Shown one piece after another: positions 51,731-60,166 of a DNA stretch of 64,000 nucleotides. Each line of letters opens with the position of its first letter. The stretch's first letter is position 1. A program made the position numbers and the translations under genes. Under the pieces are notes generated by a model. The model was not told the origin of the DNA, searched no databases, and was given only the letters and a program-made list of their open reading frames with translations. The DNA is from Actinomycetota bacterium (GTDB lineage: Bacteria; Actinomycetota; Actinomycetes; Actinomycetales; Microbacteriaceae), in assembly GCA_020160915.1 (NCBI GenBank), contig JAIUPK010000001.1, forward strand, positions 217,645 through 281,644, written 5' to 3'.

Positions 51731-52477
51731 GTGACAGATTCCGAGAACGTGGTCATCCGCGTCGATGACGCCGGCATCCGCTTCCGACGAAACCGGCGCG
51801 CCCGTCGCAGTTTCAAGGACTTGTTTGCCGGGCGCAAGCGCCGCACCCGTCCGGGAGAGTTCTGGGCGCTTCGACACGTGTCGTTCGCTGTGCACTCCGG
51901 CGAAGCGATCGGGGTCGTCGGACGCAACGGTCAAGGCAAGTCGACCCTGCTCAAGCTCGTGGCCGAGGTGATCCTGCCCGACGAGGGACGAGTGCAGGTC
52001 GCCGAGGGCGTGGCGCCGCTCATCGAGATCACCGGTGGTTTCGTGGACGATCTCAGCGTGCGCGACAATGTGTTCCTCACGGCAGGTCTGCACGGGATGA
52101 CGCGTGCCGAGATCTCCGACCGCTTCGACGAGATCATCGACTTCGCCGAGATCCGCGACTTTCTCGACACCCCGTACAAGCACCTCTCCTCGGGGATGAA
52201 GGTGCGCATCGCGTTCTCCGTCATCTCGCGGCTGGAGGAGCCGATCATTCTGGTCGACGAGGTGCTCGCCGTCGGGGACAAGGGCTTCCGCGAGAAGTGC
52301 TACCGCCGCATCGAGGAACTGCTGGCGGGCGGCCGCACCCTGTTCTTCGTGTCGCACAACGAGAAGGACCTGCGGCGTTTCTGCACGCGCGGACTCTATC
52401 TGGATGCTGGAGCTCTCGTGCTGGACGGCCCCATCGGTGACGTGCTCGAGCGCTACAACGCCGACTACGCCGAGTAA
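51731..52477 (+). CDS. polysaccharide/teichoic acid ABC exporter ATPase (TagH/Wzt type)
   Basis: 248 residues. Walker A is VVGRNGQGKSTLLKLVA, the signature YKHLSSGMKVRIAFS and Walker B ILVDEVLAVGDKGFREKCYRR are typical of Wzt/TagH ATPases. The N-terminus includes a 30-residue basic segment before the ABC core. No C-terminal carbohydrate-binding extension is present, so specificity would come from the permease or other proteins. A gene of unknown function (52520) follows. Confidence 0.92.
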   Translation: MTDSENVVIRVDDAGIRFRRNRRARRSFKDLFAGRKRRTRPGEFWALRHVSFAVHSGEAIGVVGRNGQGKSTLLKLVAEVILPDEGRVQVAEGVAPLIEITGGFVDDLSVRDNVFLTAGLHGMTRAEISDRFDEIIDFAEIRDFLDTPYKHLSSGMKVRIAFSVISRLEEPIILVDEVLAVGDKGFREKCYRRIEELLAGGRTLFFVSHNEKDLRRFCTRGLYLDAGALVLDGPIGDVLERYNADYAE

Positions 52478-52507
52478 AGCCCCAGCCTGCCCATCGGCGG
52501 CGTCGAG

Positions 52508-52513
52508 TACGGT
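52508..52513 (+). promoter_or_regulatory. -10 element at the unknown gene 52520
   Basis: TACGGT followed by GGAGAG and the ATG (6-base gap); the gap itself is also a possible Shine-Dalgarno. Confidence 0.4.
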
Positions 52514-52519
52514 GGAGAG

Positions 52520-53362
52520 ATGGCGAAGACTCAGAGCGTGAGCGTCTCGAACCCCATGATGGTTCGGGGAATCGACCGGCTCCTCACCGTGCAGCGGCCC
52601 GTCGTGCTGGCACACATTCGCAGCATCCGTCGCGGGCGACCGAATGCGTCGCCGGCCGAGATCATTCGCACGCTCGAGCGCCGCTACTTGACGGCGGTGA
52701 CCACCGGGGGTGCCGCCGTGGGTGCGACCGCGGTCGTGCCGGCGATCGGTACGGGTACCTCGCTTGCGCTGTCGGCGGTCGAGACCGCGGGCTTTCTCGA
52801 GGCGAGCGCCCTGTTCGCGCAGTCGATCACCGAGGTGCACGGAATCGTGGTCGATGATCCCGACCGTGCGCGCGCACTCGTGATGACGATGGTGCTCGGC
52901 ACGGCGGGCACGGAACTGGTCGGCCAGCTCGCCGGACAGGTCACCGGCAGCGCGCCCGCCCGCACCGCGTTCTGGGGCGAGACGATCACGAAGAACCTGC
53001 CCCGTGCCGTCATGGGGCCCATCGCGGACCGCATCAAGCGCACGTTCGTCAAGAAGTTCGCCGTCGCCCAGGGCACCAACGTCGTCGGGCGTCTCATCCC
53101 GTTCGGCATCGGCGCGGCGATCGGCGGTGGTGGTAACCACCTGCTGGGGCGCCAGATCGTGCGCACCGCCCGCGAAGGGTTCGGACCCGCACCCGACACG
53201 TTCCCGAGCTGGCTGGAGCCGGTCATCCGCGAACCGAAAGCACCCAAGGCACCCAAGGCGCCCAAGGATGCCCGCCCTCAGGGCCAGCGTCGCGAACTGC
53301 GCATCCCGCTGCCGTCACTGCCCCGACGCGCCGAGAAGTGGGTCGAGTCGCCGGAGGAGTAG
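52520..53362 (+). CDS. glycine-zipper protein of unknown function in the glycopolymer locus
   Basis: 280 residues. Two glycine/alanine-rich hydrophobic stretches (TAVTTGGAAVGATAVVPAIGTGTSLALSAVETAGF and IPFGIGAAIGGGGNHLLGRQIV) resemble distant EcsC-family membrane-associated proteins. The region EVHGIVVDDPDRARALVMTMVLGTAG lies between them. The C-terminus has a KAPKAPKAPK repeat and basic residues. I cannot assign a function; position between the Wzt-like ATPase and the TagF-like gene suggests involvement in polymer export or anchoring. It ends 3 bases from the stop of the convergent gene. Confidence 0.65.
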   Translation: MAKTQSVSVSNPMMVRGIDRLLTVQRPVVLAHIRSIRRGRPNASPAEIIRTLERRYLTAVTTGGAAVGATAVVPAIGTGTSLALSAVETAGFLEASALFAQSITEVHGIVVDDPDRARALVMTMVLGTAGTELVGQLAGQVTGSAPARTAFWGETITKNLPRAVMGPIADRIKRTFVKKFAVAQGTNVVGRLIPFGIGAAIGGGGNHLLGRQIVRTAREGFGPAPDTFPSWLEPVIREPKAPKAPKAPKDARPQGQRRELRIPLPSLPRRAEKWVESPEE

Positions 53363-53365
53363 CAG

Positions 53366-54661
53366 TCAGTCGGACGGCAGGGCATCCTCGTCGTCATCGT
53401 CGTCGAACGGGTCGCCCTCGCTGCCCACCGAGTCACCCTCGTGGATGCGCGCGTTGACCTCCCAGAGGGCCATGAGGCGTTCGATGGCCTCATGGAATCG
53501 CGCGGTTGCGACGCCGGGGGTCGTGTCGCCGAAGTGCCGTTCGACCCAGAACTTGAGACGCTTCTGAGCCTCGGCATCGAACTGCACGGCGTCGGCGATC
53601 GCGACGATATCGCCGGCGGCGTCAGCCGTGAGCCACTCACAGGCGCCGAGGTATCCGTTCTCGTCCACCTCGGCTGAGGCGGAGGTCGGCCGGGTCACGA
53701 TGAGCGGCTTGCCGGTCGCGAGGCGGTCGTAGACCATCGCCGAGATGTCGGTGATCGCGACATCCGCTGCCGCCAACTGCCAGCCGAGGCTCGGCCCGTC
53801 GTCGTAGACGTGCTGCGCCGCCGGATCGGCGGCGTTGGCCCGGGCTATCGCATCGATGATCTCGCGGTTCGCCGCACCGTACTCGCTGTCCACGACACCA
53901 CTGCGCGGGTGCGGACGGTAGATCACCCGGTGCCGTCCGGTGGCGAGCAGCGCTCGAACGAGCGTGACACCGTGGGAGGCGATCGAACCGTAGGCGGCCG
54001 CATCGCGGTCACCCTCCCAGGTCGGAGCGTAGAGCACAACGGTGCGGTCGTCGGGCGTGTACGGCAGCTCGCCGGCGAAGTGGTCGGCCTGTGGGCGGCC
54101 GATGGCAATCGCGCGACTGGCCAGGTCGAAGTCCCAGAGCTTGTGGCCGAGCCGGTCGATGGCCGCATCACCCGCGACGAAGCTGAAGTCGTAGGCCTTG
54201 AACTGGTTGGTGGTCATGTACATCTTGTCCGACTCGCCGTGGTTGATGAACACGTGCCACATTCGGCCGTATCGGAACATCTGGAAGTTCTTGGCGTTCT
54301 GATTCACGTAGAAGACGATGCGCACGTCCTGGGTGTGCACGAACTCCTCGAGATCGGTCACACGCCGCAGGTACAGCGCGGGCACGGGTGACTCGTCCCA
54401 CAACTCCAGCACGGCACTCGGGCTGCGCGAGATGATCGCGACCGGCCAGGTCTGACTGATCTCCGCGAGAGGCGCGTACCACTGGCGGATCTGGTACAGG
54501 TTGACCTTGGAGTCGGCGAAGTAGACGGCGATCTTGATGGTGCCCGGAGCAGGACGCTTCTGGTCGGGTTCCCGCCGTGCCACCTGGGCCCGTGTGCGCC
54601 GGGACCGCAGGATGCCGCGCAGCACGTTGCGAGCGGTCCTGATGTCATGCAGAAGCGGCAC
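53366..54661 (-). CDS. CDP-glycerol glycerophosphotransferase-family protein (TagB/TagF-like)
   Basis: 431 residues from GTG 54661 with GGGAGGG upstream. The catalytic half carries APTWEGDR, VIYRPHPRSGVVDSEY and a late DISAMVYDRLATGKPLIVTRP, the conserved blocks of Glyphos_transf enzymes that polymerise or prime polyol-phosphate (teichoic acid) chains. The C-terminus ends in an acidic DDDDDEDALPSD tail. An N-terminal basic segment may bind membrane. The precise CDP-polyol donor is unknown. Confidence 0.85.
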   Translation of the reverse strand: MPLLHDIRTARNVLRGILRSRRTRAQVARREPDQKRPAPGTIKIAVYFADSKVNLYQIRQWYAPLAEISQTWPVAIISRSPSAVLELWDESPVPALYLRRVTDLEEFVHTQDVRIVFYVNQNAKNFQMFRYGRMWHVFINHGESDKMYMTTNQFKAYDFSFVAGDAAIDRLGHKLWDFDLASRAIAIGRPQADHFAGELPYTPDDRTVVLYAPTWEGDRDAAAYGSIASHGVTLVRALLATGRHRVIYRPHPRSGVVDSEYGAANREIIDAIARANAADPAAQHVYDDGPSLGWQLAAADVAITDISAMVYDRLATGKPLIVTRPTSASAEVDENGYLGACEWLTADAAGDIVAIADAVQFDAEAQKRLKFWVERHFGDTTPGVATARFHEAIERLMALWEVNARIHEGDSVGSEGDPFDDDDDEDALPSD

Positions 54662-54697
54662 GGCCGGTCCCTCCCCCGAGATAAAGGTGTCGCTCCA

Positions 54698-55552
54698 TCA
54701 AACCAGCGGTGGGCGGCCGGCACGTGTCATCCGCCACACCGTTACCCATCTGATGCCGCGACGGCCGCCCGGGTTCTCGCGCCAGCCCGCGACCCAGCCT
54801 CCGAACCACGCCTTCAGGGCCTGCGGTCGTCGGGCCCAGCGCAGAAGCTGGATGCCCGTCCACGATCCGACATAGATCGGCACGAGGATCCAGGGCAGGT
54901 TGCGCTTGGCCAGCCACACCCGGTTGCGGGCGTTGAGCCGGTAGTAGTACGAGTGGCGGGTCGGTTCGATCGCCGGATGATTCGCGACCAGGTCACCGGC
55001 GTAGAACACGCGATGCCCGGTGTCCCAGACCCGCCATGCGAGTTCGATGCCCTCGTGCGCGTAGAAGAACGGGTCGGCCCATCCGCCTGTCGCATCGAAC
55101 ACCGCGCGCGGCAGCAGGGTCGCGCCCTCCCACACTGAGAAGACGTTGCTCGAGTGCTCGGGGTCGCCCTTGCGGATGCGCGGGATCCACCGGCGCGGAT
55201 TCTCGACCCCGCTCGGGTCGACCACGCGCGGCTGCAGCAGACCGATGCTCGGGTCGGCCTCGATCAGGGTGATCGCGTCGCGCAGAAACGTCGGCGAGGG
55301 GATGCTCGCATCATCGTCGAGGAAGAAGACGTAGTCGCCACTCACCTCGGCCGCTCCACGATTGCGGCCGGCCGGGATCCCCACGTTCTCGGGCAGCGCG
55401 AGGGAGCGCACGCCGCGCGGCAGGCCGGCAGGCGTCCAGGCGTTGCCGACCACGATCACATCGAGCGTGACGCCGGTCTGCGCGAGCACCGACGCGAGAC
55501 CCCGAGCCAGGTCATCCGGTCGGGTGCCCTGGCTCAGCGAGACGACGCCCAC
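54698..55552 (-). CDS. family 2 glycosyltransferase
   Basis: 284 residues from GTG 55552 (VGVVSLSQGTRPDDL). GT2 features are LALPENVGIPAGRNRGAAEVSGDYVFFLDDDASIPSP (DXD-like) and FYAHEGIELAWRVWDTGHRVFYAG. A C-terminal helix follows. It likely adds a sugar to a lipid-linked precursor. The gene starts 8 bases after the stop of the CDP-alcohol phosphotransferase; other starts are possible upstream in that gene. Confidence 0.82.
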   Translation of the reverse strand: MGVVSLSQGTRPDDLARGLASVLAQTGVTLDVIVVGNAWTPAGLPRGVRSLALPENVGIPAGRNRGAAEVSGDYVFFLDDDASIPSPTFLRDAITLIEADPSIGLLQPRVVDPSGVENPRRWIPRIRKGDPEHSSNVFSVWEGATLLPRAVFDATGGWADPFFYAHEGIELAWRVWDTGHRVFYAGDLVANHPAIEPTRHSYYYRLNARNRVWLAKRNLPWILVPIYVGSWTGIQLLRWARRPQALKAWFGGWVAGWRENPGGRRGIRWVTVWRMTRAGRPPLV

Positions 55553-55560
55553 CGTGGGAA

Positions 55561-56376
55561 TCAGGAGCGCACTCTCTTCGACGCCATGATGGCCACGAAG
55601 TGGCCGACCAAGGCCAGAAGGGCCAGCGGAAGCAGGATCAGCAGCACCCACCGCTCGGCGACCAGCGGCGGCAGGAAGAGGCCGACGACCGACGCAGCGA
55701 AGATGATGATCGTGAGCTCGACCGAGTGGTACAACCGGTGGAAGGGTACGAACCGGGCCGCTCGGCGAAGGCGTGCAATGACGCGTCCGCTCGGCACGGC
55801 CTCCTCCTTGCGGTCGCTGAGCTTCTCGAGACCGGCATTGGCTCGGGCCACGTGAACCATGTCATTGAGGGCCTTGTTCAGCACGATGAGGAGGGCCAGC
55901 GCAAGGCCGGCGCTCGTCCAGGCGAAGTCGGCGGGGAACTCGAGGGGCCAGCCCGCGGCCCGGATGCCGAGCGCGATCGGGATGAGGGCCTCGGTCGTGT
56001 AGTGGCCGACCTTGTCGAGGAACACCCCGGCGGGTGACCTCGTGTTGCGCCAGCGCGCGACTTCTCCGTCGCAGCAGTCGACGAGCATCTGAAGCTGACC
56101 GAGCACGAGCGCCAGCGCCGCGCCCCCGATGCCGGGAATGAGCAGGGCCGCCGCAGTGGACCACCCCACGAGGATCATGAGGCCGGTCACACCGTTGGCA
56201 GAGATGCTCGTGCGCAGCAGCAGCCAGGTGAGGTAGGGCGAGAGGTCACGCAGGTACAGGGATGCCGTCCAGTGCTCCGCGTTCGCCCTCAGCCGCACCT
56301 CGGGCGGCTGGCTGACCTCGCGCAGCTGGGCGATGGAAGTGGGGCGCGTGGGGTGAGCGTCGACGGACACTGTCAC
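55561..56376 (-). CDS. CDP-alcohol phosphatidyltransferase-family protein with D-to-H motif change
   Basis: 271 residues from GTG 56376, overlapping the upstream GT2 stop by GTGA. The signature is D100-X2-D103-G-X2-A-R-X8-G-X3-D121-X3-H125, visible as DCCDGEVARWRNTRSPAG and FLDKVGH. In the family the last residue is Asp and takes part in metal binding and catalysis, so H125 is unusual. About six membrane helices. It probably transfers a phospho-alcohol from a CDP donor to a lipid or polyol acceptor in the glycopolymer locus. It could also be inactive. Confidence 0.82.
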   Translation of the reverse strand: MTVSVDAHPTRPTSIAQLREVSQPPEVRLRANAEHWTASLYLRDLSPYLTWLLLRTSISANGVTGLMILVGWSTAAALLIPGIGGAALALVLGQLQMLVDCCDGEVARWRNTRSPAGVFLDKVGHYTTEALIPIALGIRAAGWPLEFPADFAWTSAGLALALLIVLNKALNDMVHVARANAGLEKLSDRKEEAVPSGRVIARLRRAARFVPFHRLYHSVELTIIIFAASVVGLFLPPLVAERWVLLILLPLALLALVGHFVAIMASKRVRS

Positions 56377-57398
56377 CTTCCCGTGTGTACGGTGATGTTC
56401 CGGGTGATCTTGAGGAATCCGAGAACGAACCCTGTGCCCCACCCGAAGTGGATGCACGGCAAGACTACGAGGTACCAGAGCCCCGTGGTGAACCCTTCTC
56501 GGGCCGCGATGACGGATGCAGCGATCACGAGCACCGCATAGGCACCGGGTATCGCGAACCCGAGAAGCATCCACGGAACGGACAGCACGATGCCGAGCAC
56601 GCCCAGGATGAGGCCGCCGAAGACGCCGACCACCGCCAGCGGCGGGATGAAGTAGCGCAGCGAGTTGGCCGTGCCGAAGCGGCGCGCGAGCTCACCGCGC
56701 CAGATCCCGGTCGCGACGAACTGGCGGATGAGCTTGCGCAGGCTCGACCGCGGGCGGTACACCACCTCGAGCTCGGGGGTGAACCAGACGGTGCCGCCGG
56801 TCGCCCGCAACCGACGGTTGAGCTCCCAGTCCTGGCCGCGCTTGATGTCCTCGTCGAACAACCCGACTTCGATGAGACGTTCGCGACGGAACACTCCCAG
56901 GTAGGCGGTGTCTGCCGGGCCTGCCTTGCCGCCCACGTGGTGCTGGGTGCCACCCAGTCCCTCCGGTGAACCGTAGGCGTGAGCGACAGCCTTCTCGAAG
57001 GGGGTGACTCCGACGGCCTTCATGATGCCGCCGACGTTGTCGGCCCCGGTCTCGAGCAGGGTGCGCACCGCGACGCGCGTGTAGTCGGTGGGGAGCACCG
57101 AATGCGCATCCACTCGGATGACGACGGGGTTGACCGACGCGCGAATCGCTACGTTGAGCCCGCCCGGGGTCGACCCGAGCTCGTTGTCGATGCGGCGGAT
57201 GCGCGGGTCGGCCGCCGCCATCGCCGAGACGATGTCGTTGGTGCCATCCACGCTCGGGCCGAGGGCCAGGATGATCTCGAAGTCGCCGGTGTAGTCCTGT
57301 GCGGTCAGGCTGTTGATGGCAGCCTCGATGTGCTGAACCTCGTTGAGCACGGGCATCACGTAGGAGACTCCGGGAAGGGCATCCGACTTCGCTGCCAT
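56373..57398 (-). CDS. family 2 glycosyltransferase with C-terminal membrane helices (ExoA-like)
   Basis: 341 residues from ATG 57398; a TTG at 57407 would add three. GT2 domain: VSYVMPVLNEVQHIEAAINSL, LALGPSVDGTNDIVSAMA, IRVDAHSVLP (metal-binding), GRAxxxFRRERLIEVGLFDEDIKRGQDWELNRRL with ED-like motif and RPRSSLRKLIRQF. Three helices follow. It resembles succinoglycan-type ExoA enzymes that build repeat units on a lipid carrier. It is the promoter-proximal gene of the minus-strand set. Confidence 0.85.
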   Translation of the reverse strand: MAAKSDALPGVSYVMPVLNEVQHIEAAINSLTAQDYTGDFEIILALGPSVDGTNDIVSAMAAADPRIRRIDNELGSTPGGLNVAIRASVNPVVIRVDAHSVLPTDYTRVAVRTLLETGADNVGGIMKAVGVTPFEKAVAHAYGSPEGLGGTQHHVGGKAGPADTAYLGVFRRERLIEVGLFDEDIKRGQDWELNRRLRATGGTVWFTPELEVVYRPRSSLRKLIRQFVATGIWRGELARRFGTANSLRYFIPPLAVVGVFGGLILGVLGIVLSVPWMLLGFAIPGAYAVLVIAASVIAAREGFTTGLWYLVVLPCIHFGWGTGFVLGFLKITRNITVHTGR

Positions 57399-57465
57399 GG
57401 TGTCCAATACGTCTCGCTGGTAGGTCGGTTGAGCCTACCGCGAAGGCCGGTTGCGCACCGCAGAA

Positions 57466-57505
57466 CGGCGCGCATCGAAATCCGCGAGGATGACGATGCG
57501 CGCCG
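57466..57505 (-). terminator. hairpin downstream of htrA-like gene
   Basis: 12-bp perfect stem CGGCGCGCATCG / CGATGCGCGCCG with a 16-base loop, 16 bases past the htrA stop on the minus strand. No T tract. Confidence 0.55.
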
Positions 57506-57520
57506 CTCGATGAATCGGAA

Positions 57521-58837
57521 TCAGCTGAGGCTGCCCAGGGTGACCTCGACGGTGGCGGGCTTGCCGTCACGCACGTAGCTCAGGGTGGCCTTCGAGCCGG
57601 CCGCGAGAGCCCGCACCTGCGCGGTCAGGTCGGTCTTGCCCGTGACGGGCAGGCCGTTGATGCCGGTGATGATGTCGCCGACCGCGAGTCCGGCCGCCGA
57701 CGCGGCGCCGCCGCTGGTGAGCTCGACGATGCTCGCACCCACCACGGTGCTGTTGGCCTGAGTCGTGTCCTCGGTGACGTCAGCGACGCTCGCGCCGAGC
57801 AGTCCGTGGGTTGCCTTGCCCGTCGCGATCAGCTCCCCCGCGATACGCTGCGCGAGGTTCGCGGGGATGGCGAAGCCCACACCGATGCTGCCCGACTGTC
57901 CGCCCGAGCTGCTGCCCGCCGACGCGATCGCCACGTTGATTCCGATGACGCGGCCCTCGGAGTCGAGGAGGGCGCCGCCGGAGTTGCCGGGGTTGATCGC
58001 GGCATCCGTCTGGATGACCGACAGGGAGATCGTCTGAGAGGAGGAGGTCGGGGTGTTGGACTGGTTCTGCCCGGGGAGGTCGAAGTTCCAGAAGTCGAAC
58101 GGGCTCTGCGCGTCCGGAGCCTGATCGTTGTTGGTCGAGGTGTCGGGAAGCGCGGATGATGCAATCGTGATCGAGCGGTTGAGCGCGCTCACGATACCGT
58201 CGGTGACGGTGCCCGCGAGACCGAGCGGGGCGCCGATGGCGATCGCGCCATCGCCGACGTTGAGCTTCGAGGAGTCAGCGAACTCAGCGGGCTGGAGGTT
58301 GGAGGTGTCGGCCAGCTGGATCACCGCGAGGTCGGAGATCGGGTCGATTCCCACGATCTTCGCGGAGATGAGCCGCCCATCGTTGGTCTGCACCTGAATG
58401 GTGGGATCGGCGGCGGCACCCTCGAGGGTGACGACATGAGTGTTCGTGAGGACGTGGCCCTCGGTGTCGATGATGACGCCCGAGCCGGTTCCCGACGCGT
58501 TCGGCGACGAGACCGAGATCGTGACGACCGAGGGGGACGCCTTCGCCGCGACCGCGGTGATCTGGGTCGCGTTGGCGGGATCGTTGACCGTGATGGTCGT
58601 CGGCGACGATGTCGTCACCGACGGAGTGCCGCTGTTCGCTGAGGTCGCCCAGAGGGTCACGCCGGCGCCCGACACACCACCGACGAGAGCACCCACGGCC
58701 AGCGCGGCGATGACACCGACCGGTGCGATCGTGCGGCGCTGCTTGGCGAGCGCGGGGTGCTGCGCGGCATCGATCGGGGTCGCGGTCGCACCGCCGTCGA
58801 CGGGGGCGGATTCGTTCTTCTCGGGCGAGGTGGTCAT
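57521..58837 (-). CDS. htrA: HtrA/DegP-like serine protease with PDZ domain
   Basis: 438 residues from ATG 58837 with GGAAGGAG upstream. A cytoplasmic N-terminus (residues 1-37), one membrane helix (about 38-66), a Ser/Thr-rich linker, a trypsin-like domain with His134 (NTHVV), Asp169 (ISDLAVIQL) and Ser286 (INPGNSGGAL), and a C-terminal PDZ domain (GASIVELTSGGAASAAGLAVGDIITGINGLPV). It is a membrane-anchored, extracytoplasmic protein-quality protease. The open frame extends 29 codons upstream without support. Confidence 0.92.
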   Translation of the reverse strand: MTTSPEKNESAPVDGGATATPIDAAQHPALAKQRRTIAPVGVIAALAVGALVGGVSGAGVTLWATSANSGTPSVTTSSPTTITVNDPANATQITAVAAKASPSVVTISVSSPNASGTGSGVIIDTEGHVLTNTHVVTLEGAAADPTIQVQTNDGRLISAKIVGIDPISDLAVIQLADTSNLQPAEFADSSKLNVGDGAIAIGAPLGLAGTVTDGIVSALNRSITIASSALPDTSTNNDQAPDAQSPFDFWNFDLPGQNQSNTPTSSSQTISLSVIQTDAAINPGNSGGALLDSEGRVIGINVAIASAGSSSGGQSGSIGVGFAIPANLAQRIAGELIATGKATHGLLGASVADVTEDTTQANSTVVGASIVELTSGGAASAAGLAVGDIITGINGLPVTGKTDLTAQVRALAAGSKATLSYVRDGKPATVEVTLGSLS

Positions 58838-58966
58838 GGTGGGTGCTCCTTCCAGCGAGGAACAGCATCCATCGCCAACCTGAGCATTGTATTTGGACGG
58901 GCTGGGAGGACTCTGCGGCGCCACCGAGCGGGCCGATCAGGTCGCCGACGCTAGGCTCGAACCACT

Positions 58967-60166
58967 ATGAGCGTCTCGGGATCCTGGGAGCGCACCGCCC
59001 GCGGTGCCATGTTGCTCGGGCCCGGCGGCGAGCTGAGCCCGACCATCTTCGCCGAGATGTCTGCGCTCGCGGCATCCACCGGGGCGATCAACCTGGGCCA
59101 GGGCTTCCCCGACGAGGACGGCCCCGCTGAGGTGCTCGAGGCCGCCCGTGCCGCCATCAGCGCCGGGGTCAACCAGTACCCGCCGGGTCTCGGCATGCCC
59201 GTGCTGCGCGAGGCCATCGCGGCCCACCAGAAGCGGTTCTACGGAATCGAGCTGGATGCCGCCACCCAGGTGCTCGTGACGGCCGGCGCCACCGAGGCGA
59301 TCGCCGCGACCCTGCTCGCGCTCACCGACGCCGGTGACGAGGTGGTCACCTTCGAACCGTTCTACGACGAGTACGGCGCGATCACGGCTCTCGGCCGTGC
59401 GACCCAGGTGACGGTGCCACTGCGGGCACCGCACTTCCTTCCCGACCCCGACGAGCTGCGTGCCGCGGTGAACGATCGCACCCGGGTGATCATCGTCAAT
59501 TCGCCCCACAATCCGTCCGGGGCAGTGTTCCCCCGCGAGATCCTCGAACTCATCGTCGAGCTCGCCCACCGCCACGATGCCATCATCGTCACCGACGAGG
59601 TGTACGAGCATCTCACCTTCGGAGTCGAGCACATGCCGGTCGCGGGTCTGCCGGGTGCCTTCGAGCGCACCGTGACGATCTCCAGCGGCGGCAAGACGTT
59701 CAGCACCACCGGGTGGAAGATCGGGTGGGCCGTCGCTCCTGCCGAGCTCATACAGGCGATAGCCGCCGTGAAGCAGTACCTGACCTATGTCAACGGCGCA
59801 CCGTTCCAGCCCGCCATCGCGGTGGGCCTGGGCCTGCCCGACGAGTTCTTCGCGAGCGCTGCGGCCACGCTTCGCGCCAAGCGTGACATCCTGAGCGCAG
59901 GGCTGGCATCCGCGGGGTTCACGGTGGGCACACCCGATGCTGGCTACTTCGTCATCGCCGACGCCGCGCCTCTGGGAGTGACCGATGCGGCGGAGTTCTG
60001 TCGAGCGCTGCCCTCACTCGCCGGAGTCGTCGGGGTTCCCGTGACCGCGTTCGTGCGGCCGGCCAACCGAGCGCAGTACTCGAGCCTGATCCGATTCGCC
60101 TTCTGCAAGCGTGCAGAACTTCTCGAAGATGCCGCGGCACGGCTGGCGGGCATGACCCTCATCTAG
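58967..60166 (+). CDS. PLP-dependent class I aminotransferase
   Basis: 399 residues. Pyridoxal-phosphate lysine in SSGGKTFSTTGWKIGWA; NSPHNPSGAVF and the C-terminal RFAFCKRAEL Arg bind substrate carboxylates. The N-terminal NLGQGFPDEDGPAEVLEAARAAI is typical of the DapC/KAT/methionine aminotransferase group; an N-succinyldiaminopimelate aminotransferase (DapC) role, as for the Rv0858c relative, is likely but not proven. Convergent with the histidine kinase with a 4-base overlap of stops. Confidence 0.85.
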   Translation: MSVSGSWERTARGAMLLGPGGELSPTIFAEMSALAASTGAINLGQGFPDEDGPAEVLEAARAAISAGVNQYPPGLGMPVLREAIAAHQKRFYGIELDAATQVLVTAGATEAIAATLLALTDAGDEVVTFEPFYDEYGAITALGRATQVTVPLRAPHFLPDPDELRAAVNDRTRVIIVNSPHNPSGAVFPREILELIVELAHRHDAIIVTDEVYEHLTFGVEHMPVAGLPGAFERTVTISSGGKTFSTTGWKIGWAVAPAELIQAIAAVKQYLTYVNGAPFQPAIAVGLGLPDEFFASAAATLRAKRDILSAGLASAGFTVGTPDAGYFVIADAAPLGVTDAAEFCRALPSLAGVVGVPVTAFVRPANRAQYSSLIRFAFCKRAELLEDAAARLAGMTLI

